Shown in pieces: positions 18,401-25,660 of a stretch of DNA of 40,348 bases. Numbering within the stretch: position 1 is the stretch's first letter; every line of letters starts with the position of its first letter. Both the position numbers and the translations under genes were made by a program. The notes beneath the pieces are model-generated. The model searched no databases, was not told the origin of the DNA, and saw only the letters and a list, made by a program, of their open reading frames with translations. Source of the stretch: an uncultured Oscillospiraceae bacterium (GTDB taxonomy: Bacteria > Bacillota > Clostridia > Oscillospirales > Oscillospiraceae); NCBI GenBank assembly GCA_947627285.1, contig CANQVL010000024.1, positions 1 to 40,348 of the forward strand, given 5' to 3'.

Positions 18401-21047
18401 TCCACGCCGCGCCCTCCCAAGCATTCCGGCGCCCCGCGACCTTCATGCCGGCATTATCCCCATATGCCATATTTCTATCTGAGGACAGCGACACCCTTTC
18501 GCCCTGGGCGTATGGCTTGATCCCGCAAAGCGGCATATTTACCGCCGGCTGTACATTCTGATCCGTAAACACGGGCGGGTCTTGACGCTCCGGGACCGGC
18601 TCGCCTGTGAGTCTCACCGCCCCCAAGTAATAGTCTCCCAGCTGTCCGTCTCCCGTGGTGGGATATATAACTATGTGGTCAAGACTACTCAGCCATTCCT
18701 CGGCTATTTCAAACGTCCCCGTAAGGGCAGTCCACTCGCTGTTGCCGATTTGTGCCGTTGCGTGCTGATAATTATTGCCGCTGCGGGTGAGATACCAGAA
18801 TTCAAGGTTATATGTGAGCTCCATCGCCTCCGCGTCCGCGCGGGCGTCGACGGAGATCGTCCACAGCCTGTTCTCTGTAAGCTCGCCAAGAGCCGAGGCG
18901 GTAATGCTCCACGCCGCCCCCTCCCAGACGTTCTGACGGCCCGTCACCTTTATACAGCTGCCTCCCTCATAGGACGGCTCATCTGTCAAAGAGAGCGTCA
19001 CACCGGCGCCCTGTGAATATATCCCGGCGCCGCAGGGCGACACAGCGTCCCCCTCAGGCATAGCCGCGCCGGTGAGCTCCACCGCGCCGACATAGTAATC
19101 TCCCAGCTGTCCGTCGCCGGTGGTGGGGTAAATAACAATGTGGTCCAGACTTGAAAACCACTCCTCAGGTATCTCAAAGGACCCCGCGAGCCGCGTCCAG
19201 CCGCCGTTCCCGATTTGAGCGGTCACACTCTTATAGTTTTTCTCATCCCTGCCGGAATACCAGAATTCAAAATTATAGGTGAGGTCCATTGACGTGTCCG
19301 CCGACTGCGCCTGCATCGAGAACGTCCACAGACGCTTCTCCGCAAGCTCCCCCAGCGACCCGGCGGGTATGCTCCACGCCGCGCCCCCAAATGTCTCCTG
19401 GCGGCCCGCCGCCCTCACGCTTGCCTTTCCCTCATAAAGCGGCTCCGCCGCCGCGTTCAGCGTCGTCCCGGTCCCCTGTGCGTAGGGCTTCTCTCCGCAC
19501 AGCGTCACATCTCCCATCTGCACGCCTGTGAGCGATACGCTCCCGATGTAATAATCCCCCAGCTGCCCCTCGCCGGTGGTGGGATAAATAACGATGTGGT
19601 CCAGATTCGAAAACCACTCCTCCGGTATCTCAAAGGTCCCGGACAAAAGCGTCCAATCTCCGTTCCCGATTTGTCCGGCAGCGCTTTGGTATTTGCAGTC
19701 GTCTATCGAGTTGCCCGAATACCAAAACTGAAGATTATACGTGAGATCCATCGCCGCGTCCGCCGACTGCGCCCGCATGGAAAGCGTCCACACCCGATTC
19801 CCTGTGAGCTCCCCCAGCGACCCGGCGGGGATATTCCACGCCGCGCCCTCCCAGACGTTCTGACGGCCCGTCGCCCTCATACTTGACTTCCCCTCAAAAA
19901 GCGGCTCCGCCACGGCGGGTATTGTCGCCCCGTCTCCCTGGGCGTAGGGCTTGGCGCCGCAAATCGACATATCGCCGATGGGTATCCCGTTCAGCGACAC
20001 CGCGTCAAGGTAATAGTCGCCGAATTGTCCGTCTCCCGTCACGGGATAAATCACAATGTGAGTGAGATTTGAAAGATACTCATCAGTCATCTCAAAGTCC
20101 CCGCTCAAAAGCGTCCAGCCGCTGTTCCCGATATGCGCGTTAACGCTCTTGTATTTGCAGTTGTTCACGTCATCGGAATACCAAAATTGAAGATTATACG
20201 TGAGGTCCATCTCCCCGTCCGCCGACCTCGCCTGCATCGAAAACGTCCACAGCCGCTTCTCCGCAAGCTCCCCCAGCGACCCGACAGGAATATTCCACGC
20301 CGCGCCCTCATATGTCTGCGCGCGGCCGGATACCCTCAGGCTGCTGTTCCCTTCATATACCGGCTCGTTTACCGCCGGCAGCGTCACCCCGCCTCCCTGG
20401 GCGTAGGGCGCTGCGCCGCACAGGGACATATCGTCCACCGTCACGCCCAGAAGCGACACCTCCGCCAGGCAGTAATCGCTCAACTGCCCCTCCCGGCTCT
20501 GAGGATAGATCACTATATGGTCCAGGTTAACAAACCAATCCTGCGGCACCTCAAAGGTCCCCGCAAGCCTCGTCCATCCGCCGTTCCCGATTTGTGCGGT
20601 AACACTCTTATAGTTTTTCTCTTCCCTGCCGGAGTACCAGAATTCAAAATTATACGTGAGGTCCATTGACGTGTCCAAGGACTGCGCCTGCATCGAAAAC
20701 GTCCATAGCCGCTTCTCCGCAAGCTCCCCCAGCGACCCGGCGGGTATATTCCACGCCGCGCCCTCCCATGGCTGCGCGCGCCCCGTCGCCTTCAGACTGC
20801 CGCTCCCCTCGTAAGACGGGTCCTCGACCATGGAAAGCGCTCCGCCCTGTGCATACGGCTGAACACCGCACAAGGGCATATTGATTTCCGACGGATCCGC
20901 CGCCTGCCTTCCCGGCCCGCTCTCTACCGACGAAGGCTCCCCCTTGACATAGGCCGCGCGGGCGACGCTGACTGCCGGTGAGCACAAGCCTATCAACAGT
21001 GCCATCGCCAGCGAAAAGCCAAATAGACATTTTTTCCAACTACTCAT
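15423..21047 (-). CDS. Giant membrane-anchored surface protein with eleven carbohydrate-binding-like repeats
   Basis: 1874 residues. Residues 1-32 are a signal peptide ('M-A-L-L-I-G-L-C-S-P-A-V-S-V-A-R-A'). Nine repeats of about 150-155 residues fill 57-1469, each opening like 'L-C-G-x-x-P-Y-A-Q-G' and keeping 'Y-E-G-x-x-S-x-x-x-x-G-R-x-x-x-W-E-G-A-A-W-x-I', 'L-T-Y-N-x-E-F-W-Y-S' and 'V-I-Y-P-x-T-G-x-G-Q-L-G-D-Y-Y-L'. Two diverged copies occupy about 1470-1625 and 1640-1809. The repeat pattern resembles CBM4/9- or CBM22-type jelly-roll modules; I saw no catalytic domain. A Pro/Glu linker (1810-1840), one membrane helix (1841-1863) and a basic tail (RGKRRGGKGGN) anchor the C-terminus; there is no LPXTG. 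The start ATG has AAAGGAG 11 bases upstream. It is first in the operon with permeases and GH127 enzymes, so it likely holds polysaccharide at the surface. The ligand is unknown. Confidence 0.85.
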   Translation of the reverse strand: MSSWKKCLFGFSLAMALLIGLCSPAVSVARAAYVKGEPSSVESGPGRQAADPSEINMPLCGVQPYAQGGALSMVEDPSYEGSGSLKATGRAQPWEGAAWNIPAGSLGELAEKRLWTFSMQAQSLDTSMDLTYNFEFWYSGREEKNYKSVTAQIGNGGWTRLAGTFEVPQDWFVNLDHIVIYPQSREGQLSDYCLAEVSLLGVTVDDMSLCGAAPYAQGGGVTLPAVNEPVYEGNSSLRVSGRAQTYEGAAWNIPVGSLGELAEKRLWTFSMQARSADGEMDLTYNLQFWYSDDVNNCKYKSVNAHIGNSGWTLLSGDFEMTDEYLSNLTHIVIYPVTGDGQFGDYYLDAVSLNGIPIGDMSICGAKPYAQGDGATIPAVAEPLFEGKSSMRATGRQNVWEGAAWNIPAGSLGELTGNRVWTLSMRAQSADAAMDLTYNLQFWYSGNSIDDCKYQSAAGQIGNGDWTLLSGTFEIPEEWFSNLDHIVIYPTTGEGQLGDYYIGSVSLTGVQMGDVTLCGEKPYAQGTGTTLNAAAEPLYEGKASVRAAGRQETFGGAAWSIPAGSLGELAEKRLWTFSMQAQSADTSMDLTYNFEFWYSGRDEKNYKSVTAQIGNGGWTRLAGSFEIPEEWFSSLDHIVIYPTTGDGQLGDYYVGAVELTGAAMPEGDAVSPCGAGIYSQGAGVTLSLTDEPSYEGGSCIKVTGRQNVWEGAAWSITASALGELTENRLWTISVDARADAEAMELTYNLEFWYLTRSGNNYQHATAQIGNSEWTALTGTFEIAEEWLSSLDHIVIYPTTGDGQLGDYYLGAVRLTGEPVPERQDPPVFTDQNVQPAVNMPLCGIKPYAQGERVSLSSDRNMAYGDNAGMKVAGRRNAWEGAAWNIPASSLGELAENRLWMLSMQARSDEAMELSYNLEFWYSDSVTDCKYQRATAQIGPDGWTRLVGTFNIPEDWLENLIRVVIYPMTGEGQLGNYYLAEVELTGTEAPEYVKELEILGAEPYAQGEGVTLSDAEDAGLEGQCVKVAGRRNVWEGAAWNIPASSLGELVEKRLWMLSMQARSDEAMELSYNLEFWYSDNVADCKYQSTTAKIGPDGWTHLVGTFNIPEEWLVNLVRVVIYPMTGEGQLGNYYLAEVALTGTKAPEYVKELAVLGAEPYAQGEGVTLSDAEDAGFEGQCVKVAGRRNIWEGAAWNIPASSLGELFENRLWMLSMQARGDEAMELSYNLEFWYSDNVADCKYQSTTAKIGPDGWTHLVGTFNIPEEWLENLVRVVIYPMTGEGQLGDYYLAEVSLTGEPAPKESDGGGSKPSAGKTVSMPLCGVQPYAQGDSVQLSAADPEYKGGKSLKVSGRRNVWEGAAWSIPAASLGTLAKDLQWTLSVEARSEDETDLTYNMEFWYSEDVADCKYLSASARIGGGSWTTVLGVFEIPGAWLEGLERVVVYPTTGEGQLGDYYIGAASLTGEPARERDDMTVGGESYFVHGDGVLTRDYDVKYQGLDSIHVSNRTLAYSGAGWDVTELLRNEGRGNYFFHAYARAKDEPMMLHYCIYLRFEDGTEDWLQPPAMYYITPDEWCPVNTDYAGGDALLRSVKGMTHDFSKLEQATLYPCTKENELGDYYLDDVSLRRGPDEYEAPTFQFDSFPLDGDFEDPLDAGAPGHLFTHGEGARLERTEEDSYSGSFSLKVSDQQSSYSGAGWVVTDYLKQVGWGDWYFTCFAKSEGGEVLFLQYSIYLQFDDGTEKWLSCGLNSALSSRGWLQVNTDTAGNPAVLRPTDGSGVMDFEHLSYAVLYPNLDSGMGTYYIDGVRLWCEKATEPEPEDIPPAIAPPPAQDGTDTVPEEHRSSGVWIRAVGAAAAVAAGGVGIAVWRGKRRGGKGGN
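16641..20879 (-). repeat. Nine tandem coding repeats (about 450-510 bp each) in the surface-protein gene
   Basis: Approximate repeat units on the minus strand: 20430-20879, 19971-20429, 19509-19970, 19044-19508, 18537-19043, 18069-18536, 17604-18068, 17103-17603 and 16641-17102. Units 7 and 8 differ at about 12 of 150 residues by hand comparison and are almost identical over long DNA stretches (around 17230-17400 versus 17695-17865). Units 1 and 4 share a long block ('Y-N-F-E-F-W-Y-S-G-R' through 'N-G-G-W-T-R-L-A-G') although not adjacent. Units 10 and 11 (16131-16640 and about 15620-16130) are related but much more diverged. Confidence 0.9.
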
Positions 21048-21080
21048 GCTTTTTTCCACTCCTTTATAACATAACGCCGC

Positions 21081-21169
21081 CAAATATTGACCAAATGTTA
21101 CAACAAAACGCCTCGGCAAACAAATATTCTGTAACATTTTATATAATTATGGGAGAAATTGTAGGTCAA
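21081..21169 (-). promoter_or_regulatory. Promoter and candidate operator of the surface-protein/GH127 operon
   Basis: On the minus strand TTGACC (21164-21169) lies 18 bases from TATATA (21140-21145), about 95 bases before the start at 21047. Just downstream is a perfect 10-bp inverted repeat, AAATGTTACA (21093-21102) and TGTAACATTT (21130-21139), plus a direct repeat CAAATATT at 21081 and 21121. These straddle the expected transcription start and could bind a repressor or stabilise the leader (inference). Confidence 0.5.
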
Positions 21170-21256
21170 TACAATACATTTTTTTGAGATTATGATGGAC
21201 ATTTCCGATATTGCAAAATTTACCACCGCAAACCCCCGTCACTCCCCCGTCAGCAC

Positions 21257-21289
21257 AAAAAAAAACAACCCGACCTTTTACGGTCGGGT
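21257..21289 (-). terminator. Intrinsic terminator after the MATE exporter gene
   Basis: An 8-bp stem ACCCGACC/GGTCGGGT (21282-21289 with 21268-21275) is followed on the minus strand by TG and a run of nine Ts. It lies 24 bases after the exporter stop codon and separates that gene from the surface-protein operon promoter. Confidence 0.92.
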
Positions 21290-21312
21290 ATTTCTATGTG
21301 CATAATCTTAAC

Positions 21313-22794
21313 TTATCCTGCGGCGTCCCCCGCCTGTTCACGTATCAGCCCCGACGCCTTCCTCCATCTGCCGGACAAAAGGCGCGTGGAAAAGAGTACC
21401 GATCTCAGCACCCAGTCGGAGCACATTCCTATCCAATACCCCATAGCGCCCAGCTCCGGCATCCCCGGGATCCTGTCAGTGGTGAGCAGAAACGCCAGGC
21501 TCACGCGCATGGTGAACATGGACACCACCGCGCAGACCATAACGTATTTCACATCGCTCGTCGCCTTCAGTATGGACGGCGCCGTAAAGGACAGCGGATA
21601 GAGGAAAAACTGGAATATCAGGCAGAACCACAGGCACTGCCGCCCTATCGCCTTCGCCTCCTCCGCGTAGCCGTAAAGCCGCGTCAAAAGCGGCATAAGC
21701 GCCAGTATCGTACCCACGCATATCCCGTTGGCGATATACGATATGACGAACATCCGCTTCATGTAATATTTTACCTGGTCCGGGTCCCCAGCGCCCACCG
21801 ACTGCCCAATCACCGTGAGGCTCGAGGTCCCGACGCCGCTGCCCACCACCGAGGCGAAGTTGTTTATCTGATTTGCTATGGCGTTCCCGTTCGCCTGAAT
21901 GTTGATATGTATAAGCTCCCCCGCCTCGTCAACGCCCGTAATGCTCTTGGCTCCCGTGGCGTAAACCCCGGCGTTGACAAAGGTGTTTGTCATCAGCTTC
22001 CCCAGCTGGAAAAGCGCCGTCTCCACCCCGCTCGGCACAGCCAGCCTCAGAATGCTCCTTATCATCGCCTTGTCAAAGCGGAACCTCTCCAACAGCCTCA
22101 CGCGCACGGCGTTGTCCCTTCCGCCCAGAAGCGCCAGCATGAACACCGCCGGTATCGCCCTGCAAAAGAGCGTTGCGAGCCCCGCTCCCAAAACGCCCAT
22201 ACCCAGCGCGAACAGAAAAACGGCGTTCAATCCCACGTTCACAACGCAGCTTATCGCCGCGCTTGCCATGGTGGAAAAGCTCTTTCTCTGCGCCCTCAGC
22301 AGCGCCGCGCAGGCGTTGAAAAGCCCGATAAACGGGAACGACGCGGCAGTAACGTAAAAATACGTCCTCTGATAGGAGAAGGTCGAGTCGTCCACGTTGC
22401 CGTAAAAGAGCCTCAGTATCGGCTTATTCAGCGCAAGGCACACGCACCCCACCGCCAGCGAGACGCATATAACCAGCATCAGCAGCTGCTTTGCCACCCT
22501 GTTCGCCCGTTCCCTGTCCCCGGCGCCCAAAGCCTGTGAGGTCACGATCGCTCCCCCCGTGGCAAACGCCGAAAAGAGCTGTATGATAAGGTTGTTTATG
22601 TAATCCACATTCCCAATGGCGTTGCTGGCGTTGCTCCTCACCGCCTGGGTCGCGTTCATATTCGAAACCATCAGCGAGTCAAAAAACCCCAGCGACGTGG
22701 AAAATATCTGCTCGATAACGATAGGCGCCACAAGACACAACAGCTGCCTCGCCGTAAACAGCGTATATTTCCTCCCGACCGTCTCCGTCTCCAA
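21313..22794 (-). CDS. MATE-family multidrug/Na+ efflux transporter
   Basis: 493 residues with about twelve membrane segments in two halves, the usual MATE length. Recognisable stretches are 'L-L-C-L-V-A-P-I-V-I-E-Q-I-F' near the start, 'G-G-A-I-V-T-S-Q-A-L-G-A-G-D-R-E-R-A' after the first helices, and the matching 'L-T-V-I-G-Q-S-V-G-A-G-D-P-D-Q' of the second half. It should export cationic compounds in exchange for H+ or Na+. The only workable start is a TTG at 22794 (L-E-T-E-T-V-G-R); GGGAGG lies just 2 bases upstream, which is tight, and no in-frame ATG occurs before residue 40. It has its own promoter (22822-22850) but follows the histidine kinase gene in the same direction. Confidence 0.92.
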   Translation of the reverse strand: METETVGRKYTLFTARQLLCLVAPIVIEQIFSTSLGFFDSLMVSNMNATQAVRSNASNAIGNVDYINNLIIQLFSAFATGGAIVTSQALGAGDRERANRVAKQLLMLVICVSLAVGCVCLALNKPILRLFYGNVDDSTFSYQRTYFYVTAASFPFIGLFNACAALLRAQRKSFSTMASAAISCVVNVGLNAVFLFALGMGVLGAGLATLFCRAIPAVFMLALLGGRDNAVRVRLLERFRFDKAMIRSILRLAVPSGVETALFQLGKLMTNTFVNAGVYATGAKSITGVDEAGELIHINIQANGNAIANQINNFASVVGSGVGTSSLTVIGQSVGAGDPDQVKYYMKRMFVISYIANGICVGTILALMPLLTRLYGYAEEAKAIGRQCLWFCLIFQFFLYPLSFTAPSILKATSDVKYVMVCAVVSMFTMRVSLAFLLTTDRIPGMPELGAMGYWIGMCSDWVLRSVLFSTRLLSGRWRKASGLIREQAGDAAG

Positions 22795-22821
22795 CCCCTC
22801 CCGCGCATAGCATTGAACCGT

Positions 22822-22850
22822 ATTCTACCAAACGCGACAGGATATTTCAA
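22822..22850 (-). promoter_or_regulatory. Sigma-A promoter for the MATE gene
   Basis: Minus strand TTGAAA (22845-22850), 17-base spacer, TAGAAT (22822-22827). The predicted transcript starts about 20 bases before the TTG start codon. Confidence 0.7.
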
Positions 22851-22920
22851 CTGTTATTCTTGCTCTAAAATTCTGCGTTTCTTGCTGTTTTCCCCCGCCC
22901 CGACCCTTTTGCGCCGTTCC

Positions 22921-23814
22921 TCACTCCTCAGGAAGCGCCACGGTCACGCTCAGCCTGCCGCTTTCGTACTTGGCTGATACGTTCCCGTTCATCTGCTCCG
23001 TCAGCGTCCTGGCGACAGCCAGCCCCAGCCCCGTCGATTTTCCCGCGGCGCCCACCGTATAGAATCGGTCAAACAGCCTGCCCACCTGTACCCCGTCAAG
23101 CTTCGACGCCGTGTTCGTAAAAATAACTAAGCCCGTTTCCGACAGTGTAATGTCCAGATCCCCGTCGCTGTATTTTACAGCGTTACTCAAAAGATTCGCG
23201 AACACCCGAACCAGCGCGGAGCGGTCAACCGTCCTGACCACCCTTTTCTCCGGAATACGTATATTCGGGACGATCCCCCGCTCCTTCAGAGCGGTATAGA
23301 AGGAGGCGACGCTTTCCTCCAAAACGCCGCCAACATTCACCGCCTCGCGCCTTTCGCCGCTCCCGGCGGAAAGGACCACGGAATATCCGAAAAGCTCCTC
23401 GGTGAGCTGCGTCAACAGCTCCGCCCTGTTTCTGATGATACCGATATACCGCTCCGCCTTCTCTGTCGTCTCCTCCGCTTCGAGCATATCCAGATAGCCG
23501 CAAATAGCCGTCAACGGGGTCCGCAGATCATGGGAGATATTTGTAACCGCGTTTTTCAGCTCCATATCCCCCTGCTCAAAGCGGTGCCTCGCCTCCCTGA
23601 GCCTTCTGAGCTGTACGTTCAGGCTGTCTGCCAGCCGGCGCATGGTCCTGTCCGAGGAGGAAATGTCAATAAGCGTATTTGTACCGGTCATGAGCCTGTC
23701 GGCAAAGCCGTCCTCTATCTCCCTCGCGGCTCTTCGCAAAGCGCGGACCTTTAAAAGGAGCAAAACGTTGATGACAGCCAAAACGCCGGCAGCCGCCCAT
23801 AACCACATTTCCAT
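22921..23814 (-). CDS. Sensor histidine kinase
   Basis: 297 residues. One membrane helix at about 4-22, no sizeable extracellular loop, then a HAMP-like linker. The H box is 'N-I-S-H-D-L-R-T-P-L-T-A' with the phospho-accepting H95, the N box 'N-L-L-S-N-A-V-K-Y-S', a degenerate F box 'F-D-R-F-Y-T', and the G2 box 'S-T-G-L-G-L-A-V-A-R-T-L'. Kinases with such a short sensor region ('intramembrane-sensing') typically work with ABC exporters that detect cell-envelope antibiotics. It lies 12 bases after the ABC permease gene and partners with the response regulator at 25661-26323. AGGAG precedes the ATG by 7 bases. Confidence 0.93.
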   Translation of the reverse strand: MEMWLWAAAGVLAVINVLLLLKVRALRRAAREIEDGFADRLMTGTNTLIDISSSDRTMRRLADSLNVQLRRLREARHRFEQGDMELKNAVTNISHDLRTPLTAICGYLDMLEAEETTEKAERYIGIIRNRAELLTQLTEELFGYSVVLSAGSGERREAVNVGGVLEESVASFYTALKERGIVPNIRIPEKRVVRTVDRSALVRVFANLLSNAVKYSDGDLDITLSETGLVIFTNTASKLDGVQVGRLFDRFYTVGAAGKSTGLGLAVARTLTEQMNGNVSAKYESGRLSVTVALPEE

Positions 23815-23826
23815 AATGATCTCCTG

Positions 23827-24657
23827 TTACTTTATATTCTTCCTTTTGAAGGCAAACAGTCCCCCCGACGTCGAAATCACAGCAATAAACAGTGACGAAG
23901 CAAGCATACGGACAGGATTTGTTATTTCCAGCCGCCACAGCCTGATTCCCTGTCCCGTGGGCAAAAAGTCAACGATAAAGCTGAATATCTCCCGCTTCAC
24001 TCCGGTGATATAGTTGGGGTTCGGGGAGGGCTCCGCCATTTCAAGCCCGTTTTGGGTTATCAGAACTCCGCTGACCGTTTCCGGTTCGCTGAGACTGTTA
24101 TAGATCACGCTTGCAAAAACCAACAACCCCAAAAACAGCAGTATCGAAACCAGAACAGTCAACGCCTTATTGGACGACAGCATATTGATAACTGTAAATA
24201 TCGCGGAAAAGGCAAGGACAAACATGACGGAGATCAGCAAAAACATGACCAGCCGAAAAACGCCAATTTTCCAAAAGCCAAGCGTCGGAACAGCAGCCAG
24301 CGCGCCAACGAGCCACACTGACATTATGAGCAGTGTCGCCGTAAATGTTGTGATCAAGCCCGCCAGATATATGCTTTCTATTGTATGCCCAACAAAAATT
24401 TTATTTCGGATCGTTCCATCACTAAATTCTGTTCCGAAAAACATACTGCTGAACAATGCGCAGAAGAAGCCAATCAGCAGCGCAAAATGGAAATAATAAT
24501 TATCAATGGAGTATTGGTACTCCGACATATCCATTTCAGCTTGCCTGCACCCATTCAGCATATACACGATCGCGTATACAAGCATCGCTCCCATACAGAT
24601 CCAAAATATTTTGCTCTTCCAAAGCCTCGAAAAATTCGACCTCAACAGCTTATTCAT
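23827..24657 (-). CDS. ABC exporter permease (BcrB/ABC-2 type)
   Basis: 276 residues from the ATG at 24657, which has GGGAGG 8 bases upstream and overlaps the ATPase gene by 8 bases. About six hydrophobic helices: one near residues 15-35 ('W-I-C-M-G-A-M-L-V-Y-A-I-V-Y-M'), one at 62-80, and paired helices through 110-185, plus a last one near the C-terminus. This matches ABC-2-type membrane subunits of bacitracin/lantibiotic-resistance exporters, which have little sequence conservation, so the call relies on topology and the coupled ATPase gene. The gene is visibly more A+T-rich than its neighbours, as is common for such modules. Confidence 0.85.
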   Translation of the reverse strand: MNKLLRSNFSRLWKSKIFWICMGAMLVYAIVYMLNGCRQAEMDMSEYQYSIDNYYFHFALLIGFFCALFSSMFFGTEFSDGTIRNKIFVGHTIESIYLAGLITTFTATLLIMSVWLVGALAAVPTLGFWKIGVFRLVMFLLISVMFVLAFSAIFTVINMLSSNKALTVLVSILLFLGLLVFASVIYNSLSEPETVSGVLITQNGLEMAEPSPNPNYITGVKREIFSFIVDFLPTGQGIRLWRLEITNPVRMLASSLFIAVISTSGGLFAFKRKNIK

Positions 24658-25564
24658 TCGCGCCGCCTCCCACAAGACTCATATAGTAGCTCTCCAGGCT
24701 CTCCTCCCGCTCCCGCGCCGAAATAAGCTCGCAGCCTTCCTTCTCCAGCGCCGCGCTGAGGCGCGATATGTTCACCTTCGCGTAGACGTCGGCTGTGGTG
24801 CCGCTGAGAATTTTATATTCGACCTCCATCTCGTCCAAAACGCGTACCAACGCCCTTGTACTGCTGACCTCCACGCGGACGCACCTTTTGCATACGGCCT
24901 CCAATTCCTCCGCGCTGAGCTCCTTTACTACGCGTCCGCCGTCGATAAAGCCGTAATGCGTCGCAAGCTTCGACAGCTCGTCCAGAATGTGGCTTGAAAT
25001 GAGTACCGTCACCTGCCGCTCCCTGTTCAGCTTTAAAATGAGCTCCCGTATCTCTATGATACCCTGTGGGTCAAGCCCGTTGATAGGCTCGTCAAGAACG
25101 AGAAAGTCCGGGTCTCCCGCAAGCGCGATGGCTATACCCAGCCTTTGCCGCATACCAAGGGAAAAATCCTTCGCCTTTTTTCTTCCGGCGTTCTCAAGTC
25201 CCACAAGCTTCAAAATGCCCGAAATACCGTCAAAGGACGGCAGACCCAATATCCTGTACTGCTGCCTTAGATTCTCCTCCGCCGTCAAGTCCAGATAAAC
25301 GGAGGGCGTCTCCACCACCGCGCCCATTCGCCGCCGCGGCTTAATAATGTCCCTTTGCGTATTTTTCCTTCCGTACAGCGTGTACTCCCCCGACGTCGGC
25401 TCTTGCAAGCCGCAAATCAGCCGTATCAGCGTCGTCTTGCCCGCGCCGTTTTTTCCCACGAACCCGTATATCGCCCCCTTCGGAACGCTCATCGTGAGAT
25501 TCGACAAAGCTTTGACGCCCTTATAGCTCTTCGTCAAAGCGTCCGTCCTGAGAACACAGTCCAT
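24650..25564 (-). CDS. ABC exporter ATP-binding protein (BcrA/lantibiotic-immunity type)
   Basis: 304 residues. Walker A GKNGAGKTT (37-45), a Q-loop near 'C-G-L-Q-E-P', the degenerate signature FSLGMRQR (134-141), Walker B FLVLDEP (154-160) with 'I-N-G-L-D-P-Q-G' after it, and the switch histidine in 'L-I-S-S-H-I-L-D-E-L'. The C-terminal extension with 'E-S-L-E-S-Y-Y-M-S-L-V-G-G' is typical of the BcrA/CcmA-like exporters that clear bacitracin or lantibiotics from the membrane. AAGGAGGT lies 8 bases before the ATG. Upstream is a promoter with four TTTAC repeats, so it is probably induced by the neighbouring two-component system. Confidence 0.93.
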   Translation of the reverse strand: MDCVLRTDALTKSYKGVKALSNLTMSVPKGAIYGFVGKNGAGKTTLIRLICGLQEPTSGEYTLYGRKNTQRDIIKPRRRMGAVVETPSVYLDLTAEENLRQQYRILGLPSFDGISGILKLVGLENAGRKKAKDFSLGMRQRLGIAIALAGDPDFLVLDEPINGLDPQGIIEIRELILKLNRERQVTVLISSHILDELSKLATHYGFIDGGRVVKELSAEELEAVCKRCVRVEVSSTRALVRVLDEMEVEYKILSGTTADVYAKVNISRLSAALEKEGCELISAREREESLESYYMSLVGGGANE

Positions 25565-25595
25565 AAGGACCTACCTCCTTGAATTTGATGCGGAC

Positions 25596-25652
25596 ATCAT
25601 ATCACGGACCGGTAAAGAAACCGGTAAAGGAGCCGGTAAAGAAATCGTAAAG
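25596..25652 (-). promoter_or_regulatory. Activator-type promoter with four direct repeats upstream of the ABC exporter
   Basis: On the minus strand CTTTAC occurs four times (plus-strand GTAAAG at 25612-25617, 25624-25629, 25636-25641 and 25647-25652), spaced 12, 12 and 11 bases; three copies extend to CTTTACCGG. The -10 is TATGAT (25596-25601), and the -35 position 17 bases upstream is poor (CCGGTT) and lies inside the array. A good -10, a poor -35 and helically phased direct repeats are the arrangement used by OmpR-type activators. Confidence 0.7.
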
Positions 25653-25660
25653 ATAGTCCT

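Noticed and set aside
16641-20879. Regular repeat array considered as CRISPR or satellite DNA
   Set aside because: Units of about 460 bases stay in one reading frame and encode a folded-domain pattern; there are no short repeats with unique spacers.
21211-22539. 442-codon plus-strand open frame
   Set aside because: Antisense to the MATE exporter, very His/Arg-rich, and begins within the terminator region without a ribosome site.
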